Of a stretch of DNA of 64,000 nucleotides, positions 47,301 to 55,834 are shown one piece after another. Within the stretch, counting starts at the first letter, position 1. The number at the start of each line of letters is the position of its first letter. The notes under the pieces were generated by a model. The model ran no database searches, was not told the origin of the DNA, and saw nothing but the letters and a program-made list of their open reading frames with translations. The position numbers and the translations under genes were made by a program. The stretch comes from Dyadobacter sp. CY345 (lineage in GTDB: Bacteria > Bacteroidota > Bacteroidia > Cytophagales > Spirosomataceae): positions 124,001 through 188,000 of the forward strand of contig NZ_JAKFFS010000005.1 in the NCBI RefSeq assembly GCF_021502725.1, in the 5' to 3' direction.

Positions 47301-47770
47301 CCGGTTCAGGATCATACGGTAACCAATTAATCGTACGCCACTTGTACAGTACCGCCAATCTTGACGGTGTATTTAATATGGTTGATGAAGTGAAGTACCG
47401 TTTCAGATCTCCGGAAAATCCTGGAAAAGGAATGTATGGTATTACAAATGCAGCCCTTGGAGGTAATTACACAGGCGTTGAAAGAGACTGGATGAACAGC
47501 CGTTTTATAGCAGACGCATCATATTTCACTATCAAAAATATTACGCTGGGCTACAACATCGGTGTAAAAAACCGATTCTTCAAATCTGCCAGACTTTATG
47601 CTTCTGTTCAGCAAGTTTATGTCTTCACAAAATATTGGGGTGGACCAAACCCGGAAACCAGTGCATCGGGTGACGGAACCGGCGACGGTGGAAACCTGAG
47701 CCAGGGTGTGGATTTATCCAACTATCCGGTTCCCCGCACTTGGACGCTTGGTGTGAACCTGAATTTTTAG
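44321..47770 (+). CDS. susC: SusC/RagA-type TonB-dependent outer-membrane transporter with STN domain
   Basis: 1149 residues from ATG 44321; upstream in-frame starts, including GTG 44204 in the hairpin, give no signal peptide. A signal/anchor helix (to FADNIDAQ) is followed by a secretin/TonB N-terminal (STN) domain (~40-110), typical of receptors that signal to FecR. Then a carboxypeptidase-regulatory-like domain (GKITDETGQGLPGVSVVLKG), the plug with the SEVVVVGYG and PLYVIDGFP motifs, and a 22-strand barrel ending in NLNF. It imports a substrate with the SusD partner downstream. Ligand unknown. Confidence 0.95.
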   Translation: MNQPRQLQLYASLYKIMKVSLAQVIMAIVFTTISFADNIDAQELLNKNVTLQLENVDLKNALNKIEDQTKVKFVYSKELIQSNRSVSISASNQHLAKTLDALLNPLNISYRVVSGRILLQNDTSADLKVTPGTAADRAIKGKITDETGQGLPGVSVVLKGTSTGTVSNETGNYTINAPDGGGTLIFSFLGYISQEVALGSNTTVDVKLEVDSKSLSEVVVVGYGSQLKKEITGSVQTVKSEELKDIPVSQVTQKLQGRLAGVQINQTTGKPGQGMSVRIRGQVSVSAGSDPLYVIDGFPITGTIGQMNPDEIEDISVLKDAASTSLYGSRAANGVVLITTKKPKNGQTNISLNSFYGIQKVPSKGLIKMMNAEDFAQFKKEYYSDAGQPVPAEFQNPEQYRGKNNDWYGALLRTAPIQSYNLTITSNKDNVSTSLVAGVFNQKGVVLNNNYKRYSIRMNTDYAISKKVKVGFNIAPQYVFDNTPRTDGDRGTGILFNALHTWPVMPIYDANGELTTFNTFPGSTGNIFNYPNWVRAANELTNETKITKLLGNAYVQYQPVKGLTLRSTINVEQESNKYFFFNPSTATNFINVPIPTTAVSIRQNISNFSWLNENLATYNKSLGNHNFELLAGFTQQRFHQEFDRITANTYTDDRLPTIQGALNIDRGGSFNVNGISGSNTFNGINEWSLASYISRLTYNYKGKYLFTAAVRADGSSRFGSNNRWGTFPSASVGWVVSDEEFLKNVRQVSFAKLRASYGIIGNNNIGNYTQYALVNNTTNAVFGNTVATGANVTSLANSNLGWETTKQFDLGLDLGLFNDRIQFIYDFYTKRTTNLLYSVQIPQESGFTNFNDNIGEIKFWGHEFSLTSRNLDGRLKWTTNANISFNRNKVLALAEGIDRVYGTFHITQVGQPFGQFYGMVAQGNYMNDEDLAKSPKIPGRSIVGNIKLKDVNGDGVITNGGDQDDRTIIGNPFPKFTYGVTNEFKYKNWDMSITGSGSYGNQLIVRHLYSTANLDGVFNMVDEVKYRFRSPENPGKGMYGITNAALGGNYTGVERDWMNSRFIADASYFTIKNITLGYNIGVKNRFFKSARLYASVQQVYVFTKYWGGPNPETSASGDGTGDGGNLSQGVDLSNYPVPRTWTLGVNLNF

Positions 47771-47805
47771 AGAAGATTAATTTTCATTAAAAGACTTTAT
47801 ACAGA

Positions 47806-49314
47806 ATGAAAAAGAAAATTATAATAGCCTGCCTGGCTGGATTCTTTCTAACAGCCTGCCGAGACGAATTTTTGAGTATCGTACCAGAAACTCAATTGAG
47901 TTCCGAAACCTTTTTCAAAACGCAGTCAGATTTTGCACAAGCGGTCAATGCAGCTTATGTTCCTCTTCGCGGTATATATAACGACCGTATCTGGAAGCTG
48001 ACTGAGTTGCATTCGGATAATGCGTATTATGCAAGGAACACACTGTATGGTGCTGTGGATCCGACAGAAAATATTGCAGATTTTGCAGTTCCAACAGCCA
48101 ATGGTGTTACTTCAAATGATAATGTTTTGCAGCAGTACCGTCTCGACTATCAAATTATTTCACGAGCAAACCAAATCCTGGCGCTTATTGATGGGATCGA
48201 TTTTGACGCTACTACAAAAGGAAACCTGAAAGGACAAGCGCTTTTTTTAAGAGGTTATGCTTATTTCGAACTAACGCGTTTGTTTGGTAAAGTTCCGTTG
48301 CATTTAGTTCCTGTGACAAACCGCCAGGAGGCCGCGAGTCCGTTGGCAACGACGGAAGAGCTTTATGCACAAATTGAAAAAGATGTTACCGAAGCATCCA
48401 CATTGTTGTTTGATAAAGTGAAACAGGAACCTGGCCGCGTTACCTCAGGAGCGGCAAGGACTTTGCTAGCCGACCTGTATATTACCCAGAAGAAATGGGC
48501 GCAAGCGGAAGCTGTCTTAAAACCAGTTATTGATGGTGGACAATATTCATTGATCACTGAATATGCTGATGCTTTCTCGACTTCTACAAGTAATAAAAAC
48601 AACGCTGAATCTGTATTCGAAATTCAGTATATGGAAGGATCCGCGGGGTATAACGGAAACTATATTTACCAGGTAATTCCTTCGCCAATTACGGCCAATG
48701 AATTGCGTCCGATCACCGGAACTTCCAACACGCAGTCGACATCGCAGGAAAGCAACAACATTCCGACACCGGATATTATTGCTGCCTATGAAACCGGCGA
48801 TAAGAGGAAAGATGCAACGATTGCTTATGTAACGCTGAGCCAAAGTTTAAGAGACGACAAGGTTTATCCTTACATTAAAAAGTTTGCAAAAACACATGCG
48901 CTGCATGGAAATACGGGTACCAACTTTCCTGTGTACCGCTACTCAGAAGTTTTGTTATTTATGGCCGAAGCTGCCAACGAACAGAACCGGCCAACAGATG
49001 CAGCAATGTATCTCAACATGGTTCGGAAACGTGCCGGCTTAGGAAATACTGCTGCTGCGTCTTCAGCTGATATGCGTGAAGCTATTTTTAAAGAGAGAAG
49101 AGTTGAACTAGCATTTGAAAACAAACGCTGGTTTGATATCGTTAGAGCTGGAAGGGTGCAGGAGATCATTGGTGCATATGGAGCGAGAGTTGTTGCAAAT
49201 CCAAAAGCATATTACTTCCCGCAAGCAGCAGTTCCGCCTGCAAATGCATTTACGGTGCTTGATATTTATTACGGGCTTCCTGCGGTTGAAGCAGCATTAA
49301 CGCCTAATTTTTAA
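47806..49314 (+). CDS. susD: SusD/RagB-type surface nutrient-binding lipoprotein
   Basis: 502 residues with a lipoprotein signal peptide (lipobox LTAC, lipidated C18). The SusD alpha-helical TPR-like fold is visible (LDYQIISRANQILALIDGID, LFLRGYAYFELTRLFGKVPL, FKERRVELAFENKRWFDIVR), all typical RagB/SusD motifs. It forms a lid on the SusC barrel and captures substrate at the surface. Only 35 bp after susC. Length is average. Confidence 0.95.
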   Translation: MKKKIIIACLAGFFLTACRDEFLSIVPETQLSSETFFKTQSDFAQAVNAAYVPLRGIYNDRIWKLTELHSDNAYYARNTLYGAVDPTENIADFAVPTANGVTSNDNVLQQYRLDYQIISRANQILALIDGIDFDATTKGNLKGQALFLRGYAYFELTRLFGKVPLHLVPVTNRQEAASPLATTEELYAQIEKDVTEASTLLFDKVKQEPGRVTSGAARTLLADLYITQKKWAQAEAVLKPVIDGGQYSLITEYADAFSTSTSNKNNAESVFEIQYMEGSAGYNGNYIYQVIPSPITANELRPITGTSNTQSTSQESNNIPTPDIIAAYETGDKRKDATIAYVTLSQSLRDDKVYPYIKKFAKTHALHGNTGTNFPVYRYSEVLLFMAEAANEQNRPTDAAMYLNMVRKRAGLGNTAAASSADMREAIFKERRVELAFENKRWFDIVRAGRVQEIIGAYGARVVANPKAYYFPQAAVPPANAFTVLDIYYGLPAVEAALTPNF

Positions 49315-49357
49315 CTCGTTAGCAATTTAAAACATTGTCCTAAACCCTTGACAATTG

Positions 49358-49391
49358 AAAAGTGTAGTAAGTATTTTCTTACTGCACTTTT
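49358..49391 (+). terminator. Terminator after susD
   Basis: A 14-bp stem with one G-U wobble (aaaagtgtagtaag / cttactgcactttt) and a 6-nt loop runs into T-run sequence, 44 bp past the susD stop. Confidence 0.8.
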
Positions 49392-49710
49392 TGTTATTAA
49401 TAGTATTATTAAATTGTACTAAGAAAACTATACATATAATACTATATGTATACATAAAAAATAAAGAAAGTTAAAAAATAACTACCCGTTCAATACATAT
49501 AAAATATACTATACTTTTAATTTGTATTTACAGTTCAGGTTATTTTTTGCGATAACCCGACAGAACAGGATGGTACCCTCAACGATTCGCGTTATTATTG
49601 CAAAATCAGATTTTTCAAAGTTTTAATTTGCTTTATTTAAGTCTGTTTTAATTCATTTTTTGTTCATCATACGTTAAAAAATTATAATTACTTAAACTCT
49701 GAACTGTAAA
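49392..49710. other. AT-rich promoter region of the cytochrome gene
   Basis: 319 bp, very AT-rich. It contains the 10-bp dyad 49429-49452 (tatacatata ATAC tatatgtata) and further ATACTATAC motifs near 49505, similar to elements before the ECF sigma gene. No consensus -7 element could be placed. Confidence 0.45.
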
Positions 49711-52404
49711 ATGTACACAAAAAAGCAATGGTCCAGACTTCCAATTACCCTTGCAGTGCTTATCGCTGTCGGTGTTTTTTGCGGAGTTTTGTTAAGCAAC
49801 CGAACTGCTAAGACGAGACCACCCGGGTCAAAAGTTGATAAATTAAAACTGGCTGATGGTTTTGTTGCGGAACACCTATTCAGCCCATCGGAAGAGCAAA
49901 ATGGCTCGTGGGTTTCTATGGCCTTCGATGATAAAGGAAGGCTAATTGCTTCTGATCAATACGGCAGTCTTTTCAGAGTCATTTTGGCTCCAATTGGCTC
50001 AACGGAGAAACCGAAAATTGAATCGCTTAAAATCGAGGGCGACACCGCGAAAATCGCCATGGGTTTTGCGCACGGTTTACTGTATGCTTTCAATAGTTTG
50101 TATGTTGTGATCAATAATCGTGAAAGCGCCAAGTTTCCCAAAGGAAGTGGGCTATACCGTTTACAGGACACCAACAACAATGATCAGTATGACAAAATAA
50201 CGCTGCTGAAAGCGATGAAGGGTGAAGGAGAACATGGGCCGCACAGCGTTCAGCTTTCTCCTGACAAAAAATCTCTTTATGTAGTTGCAGGAAATCATAC
50301 CGACCTTCCTGAAATGGATTCTTACCGTCTGCCAAAAAACTGGACAAACGATAACCTGTTTCCATTTATAAAAGATCCGAGAGGTCACGCCAACGACAGA
50401 ATGGCTCCGGGTGGCTGGATTGCCCATACGGATCCGGAAGGAAAAACCTGGGAATTGGTCAGTGCCGGTTACAGAAATCCATTCGATATTGCTTTTAACG
50501 AAGCAGGTGATATGTTTACGTACGACTCCGACATGGAATGGGATTTCGGAACACCCTGGTACAGACCTACACGAATTTGCCACGCAACAAGCGCGAGTGA
50601 ATTTGGATGGAGAACGGGTGATGCCAAATGGGCACCGTCTTTCCCTGACAACGTTGGGCCGGTCATGAACATCGGGCAAGGATCTCCTACAAATTTGATC
50701 TATCTGAAAGATGCCTTGTTTCCGGAGAAATATAAGAATACACTTTTAGCTTTCGACTGGAGTTTTGGTATCATGCACGGAATTCACCTGAAACCATCAG
50801 GAGGAACCTACACGGCTGACCATGAAGAATTTCTTTCGGGCTCTCCGTTACCATTGACAGATGGTGTTATCGGCCCGGACGGAGCGCTTTATTTCTTAAC
50901 TGGTGGTCGCCGTCTTGAATCAGATCTCTACCGAATTTACTACAAGGATTACAAAAAATTAAAAGCGGGATCAAATGTAGCGACGGTTTCATTAACGCCG
51001 GAACACAAACTTCGTACGGAGCTGGAACAATATCATCTTGGTGTGAATCCGAAGGCTGTAAATGCTGCATGGCCGAATTTGGGGCATGCTGACAGATCAG
51101 TTCGTTATGCGGCCAGGTTGGCGGTAGAGCATCAGCCGGTAGCGGAATGGAAAGAAAAAGCACTGAATGAAAAAAATCCTGAAATCAAGATTGAGGCTTT
51201 ACTTGCTCTGGCACGTCAAGGTGATAAGAGCGTAAAGGAGCCATTACTAAAAGCACTAACATCAATCGATTTCAAGAAACTTTCAGAATCGAAACAGCGG
51301 GATTTGCTTCGGACTTTCGAGGTTACATTTTTCCGTTATGGAGTATTGGAGGGACCGATAAAAACACAGGTTACGAATTATCTGAGTCCCCATTATCCTT
51401 CAACTTCTGCGTTGAGCAACCGTTTGTACAGCAAGTTACTTGTGTTCCTTGAAGCCCCGGGAGCTGTTGAGAGAACGTTGACTTTGCTTACAAAAAATGA
51501 ATTCTTCGATGATAAAGACAATGAAACAGCAACAGCCTCTTCGGATCTTATCCTTCGTAATCCACAATATGGACTTGATATTGCAGGTATGCTTGAAAAG
51601 ATGCCTGCAAAACAGCAAACTTTTTACGCGTTTGTGTTAAGTACTGCAAAAACCGGCTGGACGCCAGAGTTGCGTGACACATACTTTAAGTGGTATGACA
51701 AGGCATTCAGTTACAAGGGTGGAAGAAGTTATATCGGCTTCATTGAAAAAGCACGTCAGATTGCACTTGCGAACGTTCCGAAGGATAAGGTTGCTTATTA
51801 CAATAAATTATCCGGAGCTGAAAAACTTACCTTAAACGGGAATGACCTGGCTATCGAATACAATCCAAAAGGTCCTGGAAGAAGCTGGAAAGTTGATAAT
51901 GCTGTCAGTATGGTTCAGGACAGTCTCGCTGGTGCAGATTTTGAAACTGGAAAGAAGATTTTCTCCGCAGTGCTTTGCAGCAGATGCCACATGATGCAGG
52001 GAGAAGGAAGTGATATCGGACCGGATTTAACGCAGCTGGGAAACAGGTTCACAACACGTGATGTTCTCGAAGCCATTATTACGCCAGACAAAGCTGTATC
52101 TGATCAATATGCTTCGACCATATATACTTTAAAAAACGGAGAATCTGTTTTGGGAAGAGAAATGAATCAGGATGCGAATTTTTATTACATCGCCCAAAAT
52201 CCATTTGACCAAAAAACGATCCGCAAAGTTTCTAAAAAAGAAGTTACTTCCACCAAAATCTCACCGGTTTCCATTATGTTACCAGGTTTGATAAATGGTT
52301 TAAATCCAAAAGAACTAAGAGATCTGATTGCTTATCTGGAATCGGGCGGAAGCAAGAACAGTCCAATCTATAAAGAAGGAACAGTTCAAAAAGGTGGAAA
52401 ATAA
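49711..52404 (+). CDS. PVC-type heme-binding CxxCH protein with beta-propeller and HEAT region
   Basis: 897 residues, membrane-anchored or exported by one N-terminal helix (~11-28). Residues ~40-420 form a six-bladed beta-propeller of the sorbosone-dehydrogenase type (membrane-bound dehydrogenase domain, TIGR02604-like; AFDDKGRLIASDQYGSLFRV, GPDGALYFLTGG). A helical HEAT-like segment (~440-720) follows. The C-terminal ~150 residues are a PVC-type heme-binding domain (TIGR02603-like) with CSRCH at 756-760. It could oxidise a sugar or sugar alcohol and pass electrons to a respiratory carrier. Substrate unknown; neighbours suggest carbohydrate. Confidence 0.85.
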   Translation: MYTKKQWSRLPITLAVLIAVGVFCGVLLSNRTAKTRPPGSKVDKLKLADGFVAEHLFSPSEEQNGSWVSMAFDDKGRLIASDQYGSLFRVILAPIGSTEKPKIESLKIEGDTAKIAMGFAHGLLYAFNSLYVVINNRESAKFPKGSGLYRLQDTNNNDQYDKITLLKAMKGEGEHGPHSVQLSPDKKSLYVVAGNHTDLPEMDSYRLPKNWTNDNLFPFIKDPRGHANDRMAPGGWIAHTDPEGKTWELVSAGYRNPFDIAFNEAGDMFTYDSDMEWDFGTPWYRPTRICHATSASEFGWRTGDAKWAPSFPDNVGPVMNIGQGSPTNLIYLKDALFPEKYKNTLLAFDWSFGIMHGIHLKPSGGTYTADHEEFLSGSPLPLTDGVIGPDGALYFLTGGRRLESDLYRIYYKDYKKLKAGSNVATVSLTPEHKLRTELEQYHLGVNPKAVNAAWPNLGHADRSVRYAARLAVEHQPVAEWKEKALNEKNPEIKIEALLALARQGDKSVKEPLLKALTSIDFKKLSESKQRDLLRTFEVTFFRYGVLEGPIKTQVTNYLSPHYPSTSALSNRLYSKLLVFLEAPGAVERTLTLLTKNEFFDDKDNETATASSDLILRNPQYGLDIAGMLEKMPAKQQTFYAFVLSTAKTGWTPELRDTYFKWYDKAFSYKGGRSYIGFIEKARQIALANVPKDKVAYYNKLSGAEKLTLNGNDLAIEYNPKGPGRSWKVDNAVSMVQDSLAGADFETGKKIFSAVLCSRCHMMQGEGSDIGPDLTQLGNRFTTRDVLEAIITPDKAVSDQYASTIYTLKNGESVLGREMNQDANFYYIAQNPFDQKTIRKVSKKEVTSTKISPVSIMLPGLINGLNPKELRDLIAYLESGGSKNSPIYKEGTVQKGGK

Positions 52405-52450
52405 CTATACATTTTAAATGTTTAATTATTTTTAAAAGTAATAATTGTAT

Positions 52451-52524
52451 AACCTGAATTGAATTAAAAATCGGGAATGGATAGTAGAATTATCCGTCTC
52501 ACGAATTTTAATTCAATTCAGGTT
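52451..52524. promoter_or_regulatory. Long inverted repeat in the ThuA leader
   Basis: A perfect 19-bp stem (aacctgaattgaattaaaa at 52451-52469, complement at 52506-52524) encloses a 36-nt loop with an inner GGATA/TATCC hairpin. The right arm is followed by TTTATTTTTTC, like a terminator, and ends 15 bp before the ThuA ATG. It could end the cytochrome transcript or attenuate the ThuA gene. Confidence 0.65.
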
Positions 52525-52539
52525 TATTTTTTCGATTTC

Positions 52540-53442
52540 ATGAAGATTCCTAAATTTCAAATTTCCCTTTTTGCATGGACGCTTATCTTATGTCTATTTG
52601 TTTGTGACGTAAATGCACTTCCTCGTAAAATCTACAAAGTGCTGATCATTGATGGCCAAAATAATCACAGGAATATGGCCGAAGGCTCGGTGATGATGAA
52701 AAAATTTCTGGAAGATACAGGGATGTTTACGGCAGAAATTGCCACCAGCCCGAAAAAAGGTGAAAATATGGAAAACTTCAAACCTGAGTTTTCAAATTAT
52801 GACGTAGTGCTGTCAAATTACAACGGAGACTCCTGGTCGGAAGATACCAAGGTTGCTTTTGAGAAATATGTAAAAAATGGCGGCGGGCTTGTTGTAGTTC
52901 ATGCCGCCGACAACGCTTTCCCGAAATGGCTTGCTTATAATAAAATGATTGGGATTGGTGGCTGGGAAGGACGGAACGAAAAGTCTGGTCCATATCTTTA
53001 TTTTGATAAGGAAAAGGGAAAAATGGTAAAAGATACTATAAAAGGTTTGGGCGGAAGTCATGGTCACCAGCATGAATTCGTCGTCACGATCAGAGAAGCA
53101 AATCATCCGATCATGAAAGGCCTGCCCACTGAATGGCTGCATCAAAAAGATGAACTGTATGACCGTTTGAGAGGCCCTGCTGAAAATGTAACAGTTTTAG
53201 CGACGGCTTACAGTTCGGTTGAACAAAAAGGCTCGGGAAGAATTGAACCGATGCTTATGACTTTGCAATATGGTAAAGGAAGAATTTTCCATACAACACT
53301 TGGTCACGAAAACTACTCGCAGAAATGTGTAGGATTTATTACCACATTACAACGCGGTACTGAATGGGTGGCAACTGGTAAAGTGACGCAGCCCATACCC
53401 AAAGATTTCCCTACAAAAACAAAAGGGCGCGCAAGACCTTGA
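52540..53442 (+). CDS. ThuA-domain exported protein
   Basis: 300 residues from ATG 52540, which begins a signal peptide (FQISLFAWTLILCLFVCDVNA). The rest is a ThuA-like trehalose-utilisation domain, a class I glutamine-amidotransferase-like fold: IYKVLIIDGQNNHRN, YDVVLSNYNGDSW, GGGLVVVHAADNAFP and PMLMTLQYGKGRIFHTTLGH are hallmark stretches. The catalytic cysteine of amidotransferases is not conserved in ThuA. Related genes accompany sugar-oxidation enzymes. Exact reaction unknown. The TIM-barrel gene starts 36 bp after it. Confidence 0.85.
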   Translation: MKIPKFQISLFAWTLILCLFVCDVNALPRKIYKVLIIDGQNNHRNMAEGSVMMKKFLEDTGMFTAEIATSPKKGENMENFKPEFSNYDVVLSNYNGDSWSEDTKVAFEKYVKNGGGLVVVHAADNAFPKWLAYNKMIGIGGWEGRNEKSGPYLYFDKEKGKMVKDTIKGLGGSHGHQHEFVVTIREANHPIMKGLPTEWLHQKDELYDRLRGPAENVTVLATAYSSVEQKGSGRIEPMLMTLQYGKGRIFHTTLGHENYSQKCVGFITTLQRGTEWVATGKVTQPIPKDFPTKTKGRARP

Positions 53443-53478
53443 TTATATAAAAAGACTAACCACAATAATTACAGTCCA

Positions 53479-54375
53479 ATGAAAAGTACCTCCAACAGGC
53501 GTACCGCACTTAAAAATATCGTGGCCGGAGCAGGCGCTTTGAGCTTGCCATTATCCATGACCAACGTGATGGCTGCTTCTCAAAAAGCACTGGGCGTAAA
53601 ACTAAACGGTAAAATCAATCACTCAGTCTGTCGTTGGTGTTACAGTAAAATTCCGCTGGAAACCCTGGCAGTGGAAGCAAAGAAAATAGGCCTAACCTCC
53701 ATAGAACTTTGTGGTCCGGAAGAATGGCCGGTTTTGAAACAACACGGATTAACCTGCGCACTTCCATGGGGAGAAGGTCTGACTCGGAGCTTAGACAAGG
53801 GTTTTAATGATCCTAAAAACCATGAAGAACTGATCAAAGGTTTTACTGATATCATACCAAAAGTGCAGGCTGCCGGGTATGATAAAATCATCTGTTTTTC
53901 CGGAAATCGCCGTGGTATGAGTGATGTGGACGGGATGATGAATTGTGCAATTGGGTTGCGAAAATTGATGCCACTTGCTGAAAAACATAATGTCACGCTC
54001 GTAATGGAATTGCTTAACAGCAAGGTAAATCACAAGGATTATATGTGTGATCATACGGCCTGGGGAGCCGGATTATGTGAGATGGTTGGTTCTGAGAAGT
54101 TTAAATTGCTTTATGATATCTACCACATGCAGATCATGGAAGGTGACGTAATTGCTACAATCAGAAAGTACCACAAATATATAGCGCACTATCACACAGG
54201 CGGTGTTCCGGGTAGAAACGAGATTGATGAGACACAGGAGCTTTATTATCCTGCCATTATGAAGGCAATTGTGGAAACAGGTTATAAGGGTTTTGTAGGA
54301 CAAGAGTTTGTTCCGAGCCGAAAAGATGATATTGCTTCTTTGAAACAGGGGGTAACTATTTGTGATATCGCTTAG
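53479..54375 (+). CDS. Tat-exported TIM-barrel sugar isomerase/epimerase, copy 1
   Basis: 298 residues. The N-terminus carries a twin-arginine signal (SNRRTALKNIVAGAG, R7-R8). The rest is a xylose-isomerase-like TIM barrel of the hydroxypyruvate-isomerase/tagatose-epimerase group. Likely metal ligands E177 (VMELLNSK), D213 (LLYDIYHM), H239 (AHYHTGG) and E276 (VGQEFVP) are at the right order. The conserved HSVCRWCYS cysteine pair near residue 51 is a family trait here. It follows ThuA and is about 80% identical to the gene at 54870. Substrate: a keto-sugar or similar, inferred. Confidence 0.85.
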   Translation: MKSTSNRRTALKNIVAGAGALSLPLSMTNVMAASQKALGVKLNGKINHSVCRWCYSKIPLETLAVEAKKIGLTSIELCGPEEWPVLKQHGLTCALPWGEGLTRSLDKGFNDPKNHEELIKGFTDIIPKVQAAGYDKIICFSGNRRGMSDVDGMMNCAIGLRKLMPLAEKHNVTLVMELLNSKVNHKDYMCDHTAWGAGLCEMVGSEKFKLLYDIYHMQIMEGDVIATIRKYHKYIAHYHTGGVPGRNEIDETQELYYPAIMKAIVETGYKGFVGQEFVPSRKDDIASLKQGVTICDIA

Positions 54376-54398
54376 AGACCGTTCAAATACAGCGAAAA

Positions 54399-54591
54399 TT
54401 ATAAAGCGGCTCCATGGAGCCTCCTGTTTATAGAAAATGCTTGGGTTCAAACCAACTTAACTCCATAGGAGTTTCCTGAAAGAGCAAGGAGGCTCATACG
54501 GAGCCAGGAATACACCTTGTACTAGACCGATTACTATAAACAGGAGAAGGCTACACCGTCATTAAGCTGGAAAATCGAGGTATAAGTCGAT
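54399..54591. repeat. 193-bp structured repeat, copy A
   Basis: First of two copies. By my alignment it matches copy B (54643-54835) over 193 bp with about 25 mismatches and no gaps. It contains the perfect inverted pair CTCCTGTTTATAG (54421-54433) and CTATAAACAGGAG (54534-54546), the palindrome GGCTCCATGGAGCC, a hairpin AACTCC-ata-GGAGTT and GGCTC-atac-GGAGCC. No coding frame is preserved. It looks like a folded RNA or a MITE/REP-type element. No transposase is nearby. Confidence 0.8.
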
Positions 54592-54642
54592 TGTAATACA
54601 CTATTAACGCATTCTGGAATTAAAACATGAAACATTGAAGCA

Positions 54643-54835
54643 TTATAAAGTGGTTCCGTGGAGTCTCCTGTTTAAAGAAAATGCCTTGGTTCAGCTCAAC
54701 ATAACTCCATAGGAGTTTCCGGAAAGTGCAAGGAGGCTCCGAAGGAGCCAGGAATATGCCTTGTAATGAATCGATTACTATAAACAGGAGACGGCTACAC
54801 CGTCATTAAGCTGGAAAATCGAGGTATAAATAGAT
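54643..54835. repeat. 193-bp structured repeat, copy B
   Basis: Second copy, 244 bp after the first in the same direction. The outer arms are CTCCTGTTTAAAG and CTATAAACAGGAG, one base less perfect than in A. The AACTCC/GGAGTT hairpin is unchanged, and the second hairpin is improved (GGCTCC-gaa-GGAGCC), so paired bases covary to some degree. It ends 34 bp before the second isomerase gene. Confidence 0.8.
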
Positions 54836-54869
54836 ATCAATAGGCTCTTAGCCCAATACCGAATTATCA

Positions 54870-55760
54870 ATGAAAACAAATACAAACAGACGTTCAGTAT
54901 TAAAGAAAATAGTCGCCGGGGCCGGGCTTTCCACAATACCCCTTTCGGTGAGCCAGGTATTTGCCGCATCGGATAAGGCACTCGGACCGGAACTTAAAGG
55001 AAAAATTAACCACTCGGTTTGTAAATGGTGTTACTCCAAAATTCCATTGGAAACATTTGCACAGGAGTGTCAAAAAATCGGTTTAAAATCAATCGAATTA
55101 CTCGGACCGGAAGAATGGCCGATATTAAAAAAATACGGCCTGACCTGCGCTTTGCCAAATGGCGCAGGCATGGGTATTGAAAAAGGATTTAACGATCCGA
55201 AGAACCATGATGCGCTTGTAAAAAGTTATGAAGAGATTTTCCCAAAACTCCAGGCAGCGGGATATACAACGGTTATCTGTTTTTCAGGAAATCGCAATGG
55301 GATGTCCGATGTTGACGGAATGCGTAACTGCGCAGAAGGTTTAAGGAAACTGATGCCTTCTGCTGAGAAACATAATGTCACGCTGATCATGGAGCTTTTG
55401 AACAGCAAAGTGAATCACCGAGATTATATGTGCGACCGGACAGAGTGGGGTGCAGGCCTGTGTGAAATGATCGGTTCTGAAAAATTCAAACTGCTTTATG
55501 ACATTTACCATATGCAAATTATGGAAGGTGACGTGATTGCGACGATCAGAAAATATCATAAGTATATTGGACATTATCACACGGGTGGAGTTCCGGGACG
55601 GAATGAAATAGATGAAACGCAGGAATTATATTACCCAGCGATCATGAAGGCAATTGTTGAAACCGGTTACAAAGGATTCGTCGCGCAGGAATTTATTCCT
55701 AGCCGCAAGGATGATATTGCTTCGTTGAAACAGGGGGTGACGATTTGTGATATTGGTTGA
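54870..55760 (+). CDS. Tat-exported TIM-barrel sugar isomerase/epimerase, copy 2
   Basis: 296 residues, about 80% identical to copy 1 by hand alignment, with the highest identity in the C-terminal half. It keeps the twin-arginine signal (NTNRRSVLKKIVAGAG) and the candidate metal ligands E175, D211, H237 and E274. A two-residue deletion lies after residue 103 in copy 1 numbering. The pair arose by tandem duplication, perhaps helped by the repeats between them. Divergence around residues 95-130 suggests different substrate or partner. Confidence 0.85.
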   Translation: MKTNTNRRSVLKKIVAGAGLSTIPLSVSQVFAASDKALGPELKGKINHSVCKWCYSKIPLETFAQECQKIGLKSIELLGPEEWPILKKYGLTCALPNGAGMGIEKGFNDPKNHDALVKSYEEIFPKLQAAGYTTVICFSGNRNGMSDVDGMRNCAEGLRKLMPSAEKHNVTLIMELLNSKVNHRDYMCDRTEWGAGLCEMIGSEKFKLLYDIYHMQIMEGDVIATIRKYHKYIGHYHTGGVPGRNEIDETQELYYPAIMKAIVETGYKGFVAQEFIPSRKDDIASLKQGVTICDIG

Positions 55761-55834
55761 GATAAAAAACAATGCAAATCGACAGAATAATTGACTGAAC
55801 AATTATAGCTTTTTTAAGAATGAGTCATTCACTA

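Noticed and set aside
50161..50679. 172-codon antisense frame inside the cytochrome gene
   Set aside because: Shadow of the real beta-propeller gene, with no start context or homology signal.
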